NCBI RefSeq assembly: GCF_900240275.1
Contig: NZ_LT964761.1
Coordinates: 731,388 to 795,387 of the forward strand
DNA from: [Lactobacillus] timonensis
GTDB taxonomy: Bacteria > Bacillota > Bacilli > Lactobacillales > Lactobacillaceae
Direction of reading: 5' to 3'
Length of the DNA stretch: 64,000 nt
Shown: in pieces, positions 41,075 through 50,017 of the stretch
Layout of the letters: each line of letters begins with the position of its first letter
Position numbering within the stretch: position 1 is the stretch's first letter
Made by a program: the position numbers and the translations under genes
The notes under the pieces: model-generated
The model's database searches: none
What the model was told of the DNA's origin: nothing
Seen by the model: only the letters and a program-made list of their open reading frames with translations

Positions 41075-42477
41075 TGCGTCGTTTTGAACCAATTGTTGCC
41101 ATTGATGTGGCCACGAAAGAAGAAGCTACTGCACTATTGGATAAGTTAGCCGTTGACCCACAGACCCGGCCGATTGTGAAAATTGGGATGGAACTTTACT
41201 ATGGCTACGGTCCAGCAATTGTTCGTGAAGCCCAGTCACGGGGGTTTGCTGTCTTCTTAGATCTTAAGCTCCATGATATTCCAAACACCGTTCAGCGAGC
41301 GATGGTCGCAGTGGGTAAACTTGGCGTTGCCTTTACAACTATTCAGGCAGCTGGTGGCAGTGAGATGTTGAAGGCCGGGTTAGCCGGCTTGAAAGACGGG
41401 GCTGCGCAGGCGGGAGTGAAAGTGCCTAACCTCCTGGCTATTACCCAGCTGACGTCGATTGACGAAGATATTCTCCACAATGAACAGCACGTTAACCTGA
41501 GCCTTATCGATTCTGTTCAAAACTATGCCCGACTAGCCAAGGAGAGTGGACTTGCTGGGGTGGTTTGTTCTGCCAAGGAAGTACAGGCCATCAGGCAGGT
41601 CGTTGGTGACGACTTCCTTTGCATCACTCCGGGAATTCGGCCGAACCAGAACGTTCACGACGACCAAAAGCGGGTAGTAACCCCTGCTCAGGCTCATGAA
41701 TTAGGCAGTAACAGTATTGTCGTTGGCCGTCCTATTACCCGGGCGAAGGATCCGGTCGTAGCCTACCAGCAAATTCGTGACCAGTTCCTGGCGGGTGATT
41801 CCGCTGAGGTTCCTGCAGGATTGAAAACGACTGCTAGCGAAAATGTTACAGCTTTCCGAGTTGCCGTTGACTTGTTGAATATTAAGGCAGTAACGCTTCA
41901 ACCAAGCCAGCCCTTTACCTGGGCAAGCGGCCTTCATTCACCAATTTACACTGATAACCGTCTAACAATCTCTTACCCGGCAGTACGACGTCATATTTTC
42001 CGCGGAATGTCAACATTAATCAGCCGCTACTTTAGTGACGCGGAAGTGATTGCCGGGACTGCAACGGCGGGGATCCCACATGCTTCTTGGGTAGCAGAGG
42101 AGTTGAACTTACCGCTTATTTACGTTCGTTCAAAGCCGAAGGATCACGGACGCGGCAAACAATTGGAAGGCGTACTGAAACAGGGACAAAAGGTTGTCGT
42201 GATTGATGACCTAATCTCCACTGGCGGTTCTGTTCTCAAGGCCGTTAATGCTGTTCGTAAGGCAGGTGGTGAGGTGGTCGGTGTTGTTTCCGTCTTTACT
42301 TATCAGTTACCTGCTGCAGTGGACAACTTCAAGGCTGCCGGTTTGACCTACCACTCGGTTACCAACTACACTAAACTAATTGAAACGGCCGAAGCACAAC
42401 AATTGATTTCTAGCGACGAGCGGAAGTCGTTACACGCATGGCGTCAGGATCCGCAAGCATGGTCGGACGCTCACTAA
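41074..42477 (+). CDS. pyrFE: Fused OMP decarboxylase / orotate phosphoribosyltransferase (PyrF-PyrE)
   Basis: 467 aa, about the sum of PyrF (~235) and PyrE (~210). Residues 1-240 are OMP decarboxylase: PIVAIDV, Asp63-Lys65-Asp68 in FLDLKLHDIPNTV, ITPGIRP and IVVGRPITRAKDP. A linker of about 20 residues (LAGDSAEVPAGLKT) leads into orotate phosphoribosyltransferase from about 260: FTWASGLHSPIYTDNR, YVRSKPKDHG and the PRPP loop VVVIDDLISTGGS. No stop, ribosome site or in-frame ATG occurs at the junction. It would carry out orotate to OMP to UMP in one polypeptide, in the order opposite to animal UMP synthase. ATG behind GGGAGG, overlapping pyrD by one base. Confidence 0.93.
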
Positions 42478-42499
42478 TTTCCATTAATCTAAATAATAT

Positions 42500-42537
42500 A
42501 ACCGTCAATTCGTTTTTAAACGGACTGGCGGTTTTCT
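42500..42537 (+). terminator. Terminator of the pyr operon
   Basis: AACCGTCA/TGGCGGTT stem (one wobble), with further pairing inside, followed by TTTTCTTG. Confidence 0.82.
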
Positions 42538-42539
42538 TG

Positions 42540-42587
42540 TTGACAGGAAAAAGAAAAGTGATATAGTTAGTTATGTAAGTAACTAAC
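42540..42587 (+). promoter_or_regulatory. Promoter and palindromic operator of the GntR-ABC operon
   Basis: TTGACA (42540-42545) and TATAGT (42562-42567) are 16 nt apart. Overlapping the -10 and the start region is a perfect inverted repeat GTTAGTTA-6 nt-TAACTAAC (42566-42587), ideally placed for autorepression by the GntR protein encoded next. Confidence 0.78.
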
Positions 42588-42611
42588 CAAATAAGTGAGG
42601 AGGTGGCAGCC

Positions 42612-42998
42612 GTGCACTTTAGTTTCGACCAAACTTCGCCGATCTACCAACAGATTGCGGCGCAGTTAGAGGAAATGATCTTTACTGGTGGGTTTAAAGA
42701 AGGGAGCCAGATCCCGTCGACGAATGAATTATCACGGGAACTCCATATCAATCCGGCGACGGTCCTAAAGGGGATGAACTTACTGGTTGATGCGGGGCTG
42801 TTAGAGAAACACCGCGGGATGGGAACCTTTGTTAGCAAGGGTGCCCACGCTCAAGTGGTAGAGGAACGGCGGAAAAGCTTTTATGACGAGTACGTGGTTA
42901 ACGTGGTTGACGAAGCGCAGAAGCTCAACCTTAGTGAGGAACGACTGATTGAACTAATTAAGAGGGGGTACGAAGAGAATGGACATGCTGAAAATTAG
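42612..42998 (+). CDS. GntR-family regulator, YtrA type
   Basis: 128 aa. GntR winged helix at 1-72 (PIYQQIAAQLEEMIFTGGF, IPSTNELSRELHINPATV, GMGTFVSKG) and the short helical C-terminal dimerisation region of the YtrA subfamily, which typically controls an adjacent ABC transporter. GTG at 42612 is preferred because GAGGAGGTGG lies just upstream; the GTG at 42603 overlaps that site. The 3' end overlaps the ATPase gene by 20 nt. Confidence 0.9.
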   Translation: MHFSFDQTSPIYQQIAAQLEEMIFTGGFKEGSQIPSTNELSRELHINPATVLKGMNLLVDAGLLEKHRGMGTFVSKGAHAQVVEERRKSFYDEYVVNVVDEAQKLNLSEERLIELIKRGYEENGHAEN

Positions 42999-43866
42999 TC
43001 ATGTGGAGAAACATTTTGGAAAGAAACAGGTATTAAAAGATGTTAGTTTTGAGCTGGCACCTAATAAAATTTATGCCCTGTTGGGACGCAACGGAGCGGG
43101 TAAGTCAACCCTGCTATCAATCATGATTGACGCACTGCGGGCTAACAAGGGAACCATTAAAATGGGTGACCAGCCAATTAGTGATAATGATGAAATGCTA
43201 GGCAAGATCTACCTGATGAGTAGCGAATCTTCGCTGGATAATGTGATGTTCCAGCGTTATCTCAAGCTCAAGGACATTTTTAAGGCTAACGAGTCTTTTT
43301 ATGGCGGGTTTGACTGGGAAACTGCTGGTCAAATGGTAAATAAGTTTGGCATTTCCTTAGATGTCGCCTACTCGAAGTTCTCCACCGGTCAAAAAACCAT
43401 GGCTAAACTTGTTTTGGCACTCTGCCTGCCAGTTGACTATGTTTTCCTGGATGAACCAGTTCTGGGCTTGGATGCCAACCACCGCGACCTGTTTTACCAG
43501 GAATTGTTAAAGTCATACAGTAATCGTCCCCGGACGTTTGTTATTTCGACTCATTTGATTGGTGAAATTGACCAGTTAGTCGAGCATGTTCTGATTTTAG
43601 ATGATGGTCGAATTATTGTTGATCAGCCAACTGAAGCGTTGCTGGACCATTGTTTCCTAATTTCTGGACCGGTAAAAGCTGTGGACGAGTATACTCAGGA
43701 TCTGCACATCATCCACCAACAAACTTTGGCAAACATTAAGACGGCTTATGTGTTTGGCAAACTAAATGATCGTCAGGCAATTCCAGATACTGTGAAGATT
43801 GAACATTATGACCTGCAACATCTCTTTATGTACATTACTAACGATCGGGGGCTTGAAAATGCGTAA
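42979..43866 (+). CDS. ABC transporter ATP-binding protein
   Basis: 295 aa. Walker A LLGRNGAGKSTLLS (about 35), a degenerate signature FSTGQKTMAKLVLAL instead of LSGGQ, Walker B YVFLDEPVLGLD and the switch histidine in VISTHLIG. The C-terminal extension resembles YtrB-like ATPases. Partner of the following permease. Starts inside the GntR gene and overlaps the permease by 8 nt, so the three are translationally coupled. Confidence 0.92.
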   Translation: MDMLKISHVEKHFGKKQVLKDVSFELAPNKIYALLGRNGAGKSTLLSIMIDALRANKGTIKMGDQPISDNDEMLGKIYLMSSESSLDNVMFQRYLKLKDIFKANESFYGGFDWETAGQMVNKFGISLDVAYSKFSTGQKTMAKLVLALCLPVDYVFLDEPVLGLDANHRDLFYQELLKSYSNRPRTFVISTHLIGEIDQLVEHVLILDDGRIIVDQPTEALLDHCFLISGPVKAVDEYTQDLHIIHQQTLANIKTAYVFGKLNDRQAIPDTVKIEHYDLQHLFMYITNDRGLENA

Positions 43867-44572
43867 AACAAAATCACTGGTGACCTATAACCTCATTGGC
43901 TGGGGAACCTTCTTTAAATGGTTTTTAATCTGGTTGATTGGCTTTAACCTCTTGTTCGTGGTAATCGGCCTCTTTATCCATGGCTTTAGTATAGAAGGAG
44001 CCGCCGGGGGCTGGGGTTCACTTGGTGTTCAATTATTACGGACCATTGAAGGTGTTATCATCCTGGGTACGTTTGCCTATGCACTGATACCACAGTATTC
44101 AGAGTTTAAGGTAGCTATCCATGGTGGTGTTTCACGTGGAACTATGTGGAAGGCACACGTAGCAACCCTCTCCATTGGTATTCTGGCTAGTTGGGTATTA
44201 TGGGTATTAGCCGATCTTTGTAGTAGTGGACTGAACCACACGAGTTTCGCTAACCCGTGGTACTCACTTATTGGGATTTTATTTTTTGCCTTTAGCTTCA
44301 ACTCGCTTGGCTCAATGTTTGCCCTCTTTAGCCGGCGGGGGAAGATCATCTTAGCCTGTGCGCTCATTGCTGGCTGGATTGCCCTCGTGATGTTAATGGT
44401 CCAGCTAGTTGTTCATACCCAGAGTTTCTGGACTAGCCTTGTTATGAACCTGAGCAAGCTCGGAACAACGGAAATCTCAATTATTGGCTGGGTAATCTTC
44501 GCCCTGTGGATTCTCTTTACGATTTGGCTGTCTTACTTCTGCAGCAAGCGGCTACAACTGCGCCGCGATTAA
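43859..44572 (+). CDS. ABC transporter permease, six membrane segments
   Basis: 237 aa with about six hydrophobic helices; starts MRKTKSLVTYNLIGWG. No substrate-specific motif; members of GntR/YtrA-linked systems respond to cell-wall antibiotics or envelope stress, which is inference here. A parS-like 16-mer lies inside the gene at 44128. A terminator follows. Confidence 0.82.
   Translation: MRKTKSLVTYNLIGWGTFFKWFLIWLIGFNLLFVVIGLFIHGFSIEGAAGGWGSLGVQLLRTIEGVIILGTFAYALIPQYSEFKVAIHGGVSRGTMWKAHVATLSIGILASWVLWVLADLCSSGLNHTSFANPWYSLIGILFFAFSFNSLGSMFALFSRRGKIILACALIAGWIALVMLMVQLVVHTQSFWTSLVMNLSKLGTTEISIIGWVIFALWILFTIWLSYFCSKRLQLRRD
44128..44143. other. parS-like ParB-binding site inside the permease gene
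   Basis: TGTTTCACGTGGAACT equals the known parS variant TGTTTCACGTGGAACA except for the last base, and keeps the core TTTCACGTGGAA. Location in coding sequence is common for parS. Confidence 0.62.
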
Positions 44573-44585
44573 TTAATGACACAAT

Positions 44586-44619
44586 AAAATGGGTGCCCCT
44601 TCGAACGGGCACCCATTTT
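44586..44619. terminator. Bidirectional terminator
   Basis: A 13-bp perfect stem AAAATGGGTGCCC/GGGCACCCATTTT, A-rich on one side and T-rich on the other. It separates the ABC operon from the convergent membrane protein gene. Confidence 0.9.
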
Positions 44620-44634
44620 GTGTTAGGTGGTTCA

Positions 44635-45066
44635 TTATTGGTCGTCACTGAAGTGTTTTTGATAACTCCCTGGCAAGTAGTGAGCTGCTGCCAATAACTT
44701 TTCTGACCGCTCATCAGCAGCGTAGAATTCCTTGGCACCAATCAGGTGACGGAAGTACATCATGTTATAGATCAAGGTAAAGACCATCCCTGGCCACGGG
44801 TAAGAAGCCCAGATGCCCAGGTGAAACATTTGAGCACCGAGCACATAGATCAGGTCCCAGACCATCATGAGGGCAAAGTTATACCAGTCGCCGCGGAAGA
44901 GTGCTGGTAGCGGGCCAAAGAAGAAGGTCGTCCAGGAAATACCGACCTTGGCGATCCGAATCTCTCCTCGCTCGTTACGGATTTTTGCGTAGTTAGGAGG
45001 AATAGGCAGCTGGTTGAATGGGTTGTTGGGATCGTTGGGATCCTGGTTATTAAATGGGTTTTGCAT
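44635..45066 (-). CDS. Membrane protein of unknown function (DUF2628-like)
   Basis: 143 aa. Asn/Pro-rich N-terminus (NPFNNQDPNDPNNPFNQ), then RIAKVGISWTTFFFGPLPALFRGDW and two or three membrane helices. The WTTFFFGPLPALFRGD block resembles small DUF2628-type proteins; assignment is tentative. ATG behind AAGGAGG. Monocistronic. Confidence 0.65.
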   Translation of the reverse strand: MQNPFNNQDPNDPNNPFNQLPIPPNYAKIRNERGEIRIAKVGISWTTFFFGPLPALFRGDWYNFALMMVWDLIYVLGAQMFHLGIWASYPWPGMVFTLIYNMMYFRHLIGAKEFYAADERSEKLLAAAHYLPGSYQKHFSDDQ

Positions 45067-45132
45067 GGTGGTTCCTCCTTGTTGTCGGTAAATATTGTAA
45101 CATATCTATTTTTAGTAACCTAACCAAGTAAA

Positions 45133-46551
45133 CTAACGACGGGTCAATTTGACCACTGCTTCACAGCGCGGTGTCTGCGGCATCATGTCGACTGGCTGGA
45201 TGTATTCTACCCGGTAAGCACGGGTCAATTGAGTCAGATCACGAGCTAGTGTTGCCATATCACAGGAAACGTAGGCAAATTTAGCAGGCTTAACCTGCAG
45301 GATCGTTTTAATGAGTTGACGGTCCAGCCCGGTTCGTGGCGGGTCGACGACGAGGGCGTTAAAGTTTTTGCCTCCGTTTTGCCACTTAGGCAGGAGCTCT
45401 TCGGCAGCGCCACCCTCGTAGGTGGCGTTGCTGATGCCGTTTAACTGTGCATTGGCGTTGGCGTCAGTGACAGCTTCGGGAATGGTTTCCATCCCGTAAA
45501 CCTGTTTGACCCGACTAGCCAGTGATAAACCAATAGTCCCCACGCCGGCGTAAGCATCAACAAGAACGTCGTCACTCTTGAGGTCTAATGCCTTAGCTGC
45601 TTCCTCATACAACGTTTCAGTTTGGTAAGGGTTGAGCTGTAAAAACGACCGGGCGGAGAGACGGAAGTCTAGCCCCATCAGTGATTCGGTCAAGTATTCA
45701 TCGCCTGCCAGGTGGATCATCTTGTCACCCCAAATAAGAGGGGTATCTCCCGGATTGACGTTTTGCATGATGGAAACGACTGCCGGTAACTGTTGCTGAA
45801 TTTGGGTAATAAGCTGGTGTTTATGAATCAGTTTGGGAGTATTTGTAATAAAGGTTAGCTGACACTGGCCACTTTCTTTGGCTTCCCGGACAACCAGGGT
45901 TTTGATAATACCGCTATGGTTAGTCTCATCATAAACCGGGATCTGCAAGTCTTCGATCAACTGGGTGACCGTCCGGATGACTTGCGTCGTTGCTGGCATT
46001 TGAACAGCGCAGTCTTTCATATCAACGAGGTCATGACTATTGGCCTTGTACAAACCAGCGGCAACGTGGCCGTCGATTTGCCGGACTTGGAACTGGGCCT
46101 TGTTACGGTAGCCGTATTGTTTCGGCGATGGCAATGTTGGGCGAATGTCGAACTTTTTGTAGGCGTGGGGCTTGTACTTGTCCAGCGCGTCTAATACGAC
46201 CTGCCGCTTAAACTTGAGTTGCTGGTCATAGGCCAGGTTTTCCAGCTCAAAACCACCTGCGATTCCGGCATAGTTATCACGTGGCTCGACCCGGTGACGG
46301 CTGGTTTTGCGGAGACGGTGGATCGCCCCCTCCAGGTAGTGGGGGTGTACCTTCGTAATAGTAGCAACAACAACTTCTTGGGGCAGTGCACCGGGGACAA
46401 AGCAGACCTTATGCTTGAAGTAACCAATTCCCTGACCGTGCACCCCGAGTTTACGAATGGTTAGCGGCACCCTGTCGCCAACGGCTGCCACTGGGGTTGT
46501 CGCTCGCGCCCGCTTATCATTGGGGCGGTGGTAATGACGTTGTTCTCTCAT
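45133..46551 (-). CDS. rlmD: 23S rRNA (uracil-C5)-methyltransferase, RlmD/TrmA family
   Basis: 472 aa from MREQRHYHRP. The chosen start has GGGAGAA 6 nt upstream; an ATG 54 nt earlier has none. A basic tail and TRAM domain (about 28-80, GQGIGYF) precede the Rossmann methyltransferase: DAYAGVGTIGLSLA, VDPPRTGLD and the catalytic cysteine in YVSCDMATLARDL. Converts a uridine in 23S rRNA to 5-methyluridine; whether the target is U1939, U747 or both is undetermined. Confidence 0.92.
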   Translation of the reverse strand: MREQRHYHRPNDKRARATTPVAAVGDRVPLTIRKLGVHGQGIGYFKHKVCFVPGALPQEVVVATITKVHPHYLEGAIHRLRKTSRHRVEPRDNYAGIAGGFELENLAYDQQLKFKRQVVLDALDKYKPHAYKKFDIRPTLPSPKQYGYRNKAQFQVRQIDGHVAAGLYKANSHDLVDMKDCAVQMPATTQVIRTVTQLIEDLQIPVYDETNHSGIIKTLVVREAKESGQCQLTFITNTPKLIHKHQLITQIQQQLPAVVSIMQNVNPGDTPLIWGDKMIHLAGDEYLTESLMGLDFRLSARSFLQLNPYQTETLYEEAAKALDLKSDDVLVDAYAGVGTIGLSLASRVKQVYGMETIPEAVTDANANAQLNGISNATYEGGAAEELLPKWQNGGKNFNALVVDPPRTGLDRQLIKTILQVKPAKFAYVSCDMATLARDLTQLTRAYRVEYIQPVDMMPQTPRCEAVVKLTRR

Positions 46552-46614
46552 GAATTTCTCCCATCTTTTCTGTTGACGGCGCGACCGTCGTTTGCTAACC
46601 CACATATCTTAACA

Positions 46615-46637
46615 TACTCTGTTAAAAAGACAGAGTA
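46615..46637. promoter_or_regulatory. Inverted repeat in divergent promoter region
   Basis: TACTCTGT-7 nt-ACAGAGTA, perfect 8-bp arms, lies between divergent rlmD and the flavoprotein operon. It may be an operator. It is not followed by a T run on either strand. Confidence 0.5.
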
Positions 46638-46767
46638 AACCGTTTAACGATGCACTTTCAGCGGTGCATAAGGAAGGGGGACGTTGTATAATAAGTGCGA
46701 ATGCAACAATTTATTTTTGCAATGTTTGAACGACAAATTTGGCGATCTGAGAAAGGGGCCTGATGAG

Positions 46768-47325
46768 GTGAAAGTTGTAGCTATTGGCGGGTCCAGCGCA
46801 CCGCATTCTTATAACCTAATGTTGCTTAATTACATGAAAAAGCACTTTACTGGCTTGGACATGTCAGTGGTCAGTGCGCGGGGGTTACCGTTGTTTAACG
46901 AAGACGACAAACTTCCGGATGCTCTGCAGAAATTAACTGATGAAATTGATGCTGCGGATGCGGTGATCATTGCTTGTCCTGAATATAACCACTCGGTAAC
47001 TTCTGCACTGAAAAGTGTAATGGAATGGTTATCAGCGAGTGTTCACCCGCTGTATCGTAAACCAGTAATGCTGGTTGGCGCCTCAACGCACGTTCAGGGC
47101 GGGGCCCGTTCGCAGATCCACTTACGTGATATCCTTTTGTCGCCTGGTGTGCAAGCAGTTGTCTTTTCGGGGGAAGAATTCTTCCTCGGCAACTGTCGGC
47201 AGGCCTTTGATGACCAAGGTAATTTGAAGGATCAAGGGACAGTTGAGTTTCTTGAGAAGTGCGTCAGTGAGTTTAGTCACTTCGTCAAGGTCGTTAACCG
47301 TGCCGCAAAGGAGGCAGCAGAATGA
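46768..47325 (+). CDS. NADPH-dependent FMN reductase family protein (first of pair)
   Basis: 185 aa flavodoxin-fold protein starting VKVVAIGGSSAPHSYN. The phosphate-binding GGSSAPHSYN loop and the flavin-binding block CPEYNHSVTSALKSVMEWL match the NAD(P)H:FMN reductase/azoreductase family. Start is GTG with GAAAGGGG 10 nt upstream; the longer frame has no ribosome site. Its stop overlaps the next ATG (ATGA), so the two products are made together and may form a heterodimer. Electron acceptor unknown. Confidence 0.85.
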   Translation: MKVVAIGGSSAPHSYNLMLLNYMKKHFTGLDMSVVSARGLPLFNEDDKLPDALQKLTDEIDAADAVIIACPEYNHSVTSALKSVMEWLSASVHPLYRKPVMLVGASTHVQGGARSQIHLRDILLSPGVQAVVFSGEEFFLGNCRQAFDDQGNLKDQGTVEFLEKCVSEFSHFVKVVNRAAKEAAE

Positions 47326-48503
47326 AATTTGTCGCAATTGTTGGTACAAATGCTCGGCAATCGTATAACCGGAAACTGCTGTACTTTATGAAGAAACATT
47401 TTCAGAAGGCAGCTGACATCGAAGTAGTTGAAATTGGTACCTTGCCACCGTTTGCCAAAGATACCCCGCTTGATGACGCGGTTTATGAATTCAGGAAGAA
47501 GGTTCGGCTGTGTGATGGGGTGATCTTCTCAACGCCAGAGTATGATCATGCCATTCCGGCAGCGGAGAAGAGCGCCATTGAATGGCTTACTTACCACTGT
47601 GACGTGATGGAACACAAGCCGACAATGGTTGTTGGTGTTTCTTATGGCAAGCAAGCTTCGTCGCGGGCCCAGGTACAAATGCGTCAGATTTTGATGGCAC
47701 CGGACTGTGATGCTGCCATTATGTCAGGCAACGAAGTACTGATTGGTAACGCTATGAAGGTTTTTGATCAGCATGATCTCCTGACTAACCAGGATGACGT
47801 TGACAACTTAGAACATGCATTTATGGAATTTGTCCGTTTCGCTGACATGATTAATGGCGAGACGAAGGAGGAAGAACTAATGGCAAAAAAAGAACCGTTT
47901 GTTGATAGTGCGTACGTGACGTTTCCAACTGGCCGGTTGAGTTTAAAAGAAATCCAACAGATTTTTGAAGCACTTCCGTTAGAACTTGACCTGGTGGACG
48001 CCAATGATAACTTTGTTTGGTATACCCACGATGGTGACCGGATTAACGCCCGAAACGTTCGACAGCTCAGTGAACCGATCTCTGAATGCCACCCGCCGAA
48101 GGCCCTGGTTCACGCTCAACAGATTATCGATAGTTTACGGAAAGGGATTGCCGATGTGGTCCCATCAGCCTACATGGATAGTGGACACCGGATCATGACG
48201 TGGTACATTGCGGTTCGTGACATTGATGGCCACTACCTGGGGACGATGGAAGTTAGTCAAAAGGTTGACCAGATTATCGACCTCTACAATAAGGGAACCT
48301 GGGGGCAGCCAGCAATGCCCGCTGCTGGTTTAGAGGATAATGCAGATGCTTCTAGTGGAGCATCGGATGCATCGACTGGTGCATATGCTAGTGGCGCGGA
48401 TGCTGATGCAGGCGCTTCGCAGTCAGTAGCAGGGGATGACAATCCTGCTGCTGATGGTTCAACTGGTGCCTCACAAAGTGGTGACGAGGAGAACCAAGAA
48501 TAA
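47322..48503 (+). CDS. FMN reductase fused to a PAS domain and low-complexity tail
   Basis: 393 aa, roughly twice the family length. Residues 1-180: a second flavodoxin-fold reductase (VAIVGTNARQSYNRKLL, STPEYDHAIPAAEKSAIEWL). Residues about 200-325: a PAS-like domain with LDLVDANDNFVWYTHDGD, SECHPPKALVHAQQII and VRDIDGHYLGTMEVSQKV, closely recalling the PAS part of DUF438 proteins. Residues about 340-393: an Ala/Ser/Gly/Asp-rich acidic tail, probably disordered. Suggests a redox sensor or heme/flavin-regulated reductase; this is inference. An ISL3 element starts six bases after its stop. Confidence 0.85.
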   Translation: MKFVAIVGTNARQSYNRKLLYFMKKHFQKAADIEVVEIGTLPPFAKDTPLDDAVYEFRKKVRLCDGVIFSTPEYDHAIPAAEKSAIEWLTYHCDVMEHKPTMVVGVSYGKQASSRAQVQMRQILMAPDCDAAIMSGNEVLIGNAMKVFDQHDLLTNQDDVDNLEHAFMEFVRFADMINGETKEEELMAKKEPFVDSAYVTFPTGRLSLKEIQQIFEALPLELDLVDANDNFVWYTHDGDRINARNVRQLSEPISECHPPKALVHAQQIIDSLRKGIADVVPSAYMDSGHRIMTWYIAVRDIDGHYLGTMEVSQKVDQIIDLYNKGTWGQPAMPAAGLEDNADASSGASDASTGAYASGADADAGASQSVAGDDNPAADGSTGASQSGDEENQE

Positions 48504-48508
48504 AGAAC

Positions 48509-49999
48509 GGCTCTTTGTCAATCGGTACTGATAGTTAAATTTGATCAGTTCAAGCAGCTAGACTGCTTGAGCTGATTTTTGTTTTCTGGGGATCTCCTAC
48601 CATGATGTGTGGATTCTTTAAAGCCATGAGAATTCTTACCCGAAAATGAAAGAAGTTTCTAAAACCATAAGCAGTGCGTTTAATCACTTTGATTTTGTTA
48701 TTGGTGCCTTCAATCGGGCCATTACTCAAGTGATGCCTAAAGCTCCGGATAATCTCGTTCTGGTGCTGACGGAGAGTACGCTGAACCTTTTGTAATTTAA
48801 ACGGTAAGCTGGTCAGTTTACGTTGTAACAGGGATTGGAGTTCTCCCTGATTTTCGTGATCCACCGCATCGACGAGAGTTTGATAGTAGTTATAAGCTAT
48901 CCTTAGTTCTTCTGACATGGCAAGTAGTCGGTCAATGACTTCACTGTTCGTTAACCAGGCGCCACGAAAGTTGCGCCGTGGTTGGTAATGAATATTATCT
49001 AGGAGTGATAGCTTCTGCAGTAATAACTTCCAAAAACGTTTAAGTGCCCGATATTCATGAGTTCCCGGCCCATAATGATTCATGGTTTTGATGCGGATAG
49101 ACTGTAATGCCCGGTAGGCTTGCACAACGACATGGAAGTGGTCGGCGATGATTCGTGCATTGGGGAATAGTTCGCGGATGAGCCGCCGGTATGGGCCGTA
49201 TAGGTCAATTACTACCAAGCTAACTGATAATCGCGATCTGCGTGTGAAATGGCGATAGAAATACTGTCTAAAAGCACGTGAAGTTCTCGAGGGAATAATA
49301 TCAATGGTGCGATGATTAACAGGATTCATGAGGATCATACTCATCCCACTAGGCGCGAAGCGTCCCGATTTAAAGTCATCAAAAGCAATGGTATTTGGTA
49401 GCCAACTTTTTTCCGGAGTAAAGTTATCTTCCAAGCTATCAATGATGCGGCCAACCGTACTAGGTGAAACATAGTACTGTTCACCAATATCCTTTTGTGA
49501 TTCATTTCGCCGTAGATCCAGTGTGATGGCCTGTTTAACGTTATTGGCAATCCTGCAACCATGGTTAATCCCATTGATTTCTGCGATTTTCGTGACGGTT
49601 TCCGGGCATTGTGATGATGGTTTACAGATATACTTCTGTTTCCGAATTAACAAGATAGTTGGGACGTTAGCGATCGGTAAAGCTAATATCTTTACCGGTT
49701 GACGGCGATAGCCATTCTTAAGCATAGGACGGCCACAAACAGGACAATAACAGGTGCCGGTCTTAACCAGGTGGATTACTTTGTAATTACCGATGTTTTC
49801 GACGCCACTTTTGTCCATTTTTAAGTTTGGATCATTGATTCCGGTCAAAAAGCTGATATCATTAGCCATGAGGATTAAATTCCTTTCTGAAGGACAACTA
49901 CCACGTTTTAGAGGGTGCGGTAGTTGTCCGTTTTTTATTGTCATCATAAACAAAAACGGTACCGATGAAAACTCCATCAGTACCAAATAGTGTAGAACC
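48509..49999 (-). mobile_element. Complete ISL3-family insertion sequence (1491 bp)
   Basis: Imperfect terminal inverted repeats: GGCTCTTTGTCAATCGGTAC at the left against GGTTCTACACTATTTGGTAC reading in from the right, about 16 of 25 matching in the full repeat. It contains one transposase gene on the minus strand and a small palindromic segment near 49890-49935. A perfect 8-bp target duplication flanks it. It separates the flavoprotein operon from the hairpin terminator at 50018. Confidence 0.95.
48550..49869 (-). CDS. ISL3-family transposase
   Basis: 439 aa starting MANDISFLTGINDP, with AGAAAGGAATT upstream. Zinc-finger region with CYCPVC and KYICKPSSQCP, an HTH (QKDIGEQYYVSPSTVGRII), then the DDE_Tnp_ISL3 domain: Asp in IAFDDFKSG, Asp in VVIDLYGPY and Glu in SNGPIEGTNNKIK. 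All key residues are present and the frame is intact, so it is probably active. Confidence 0.95.
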   Translation of the reverse strand: MANDISFLTGINDPNLKMDKSGVENIGNYKVIHLVKTGTCYCPVCGRPMLKNGYRRQPVKILALPIANVPTILLIRKQKYICKPSSQCPETVTKIAEINGINHGCRIANNVKQAITLDLRRNESQKDIGEQYYVSPSTVGRIIDSLEDNFTPEKSWLPNTIAFDDFKSGRFAPSGMSMILMNPVNHRTIDIIPSRTSRAFRQYFYRHFTRRSRLSVSLVVIDLYGPYRRLIRELFPNARIIADHFHVVVQAYRALQSIRIKTMNHYGPGTHEYRALKRFWKLLLQKLSLLDNIHYQPRRNFRGAWLTNSEVIDRLLAMSEELRIAYNYYQTLVDAVDHENQGELQSLLQRKLTSLPFKLQKVQRTLRQHQNEIIRSFRHHLSNGPIEGTNNKIKVIKRTAYGFRNFFHFRVRILMALKNPHIMVGDPQKTKISSSSLAA

Positions 50000-50017
50000 T
50001 AAAGAACTAACCAACTT

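Larger units (their letters stand above)
48501..50007. repeat. 8-bp target-site duplication flanking the ISL3 element
   Basis: TAAAGAAC occurs at 48501-48508 and again at 50000-50007, directly against the two ends of the element. The left copy begins with the TAA stop codon of the preceding flavoprotein gene. Confidence 0.93.

Noticed and set aside
47322-48503. The flavoprotein tail as an artefact of the ISL3 insertion
   Set aside because: The stop codon belongs to the target sequence and is preserved on both sides of the element, so the tail existed before insertion.
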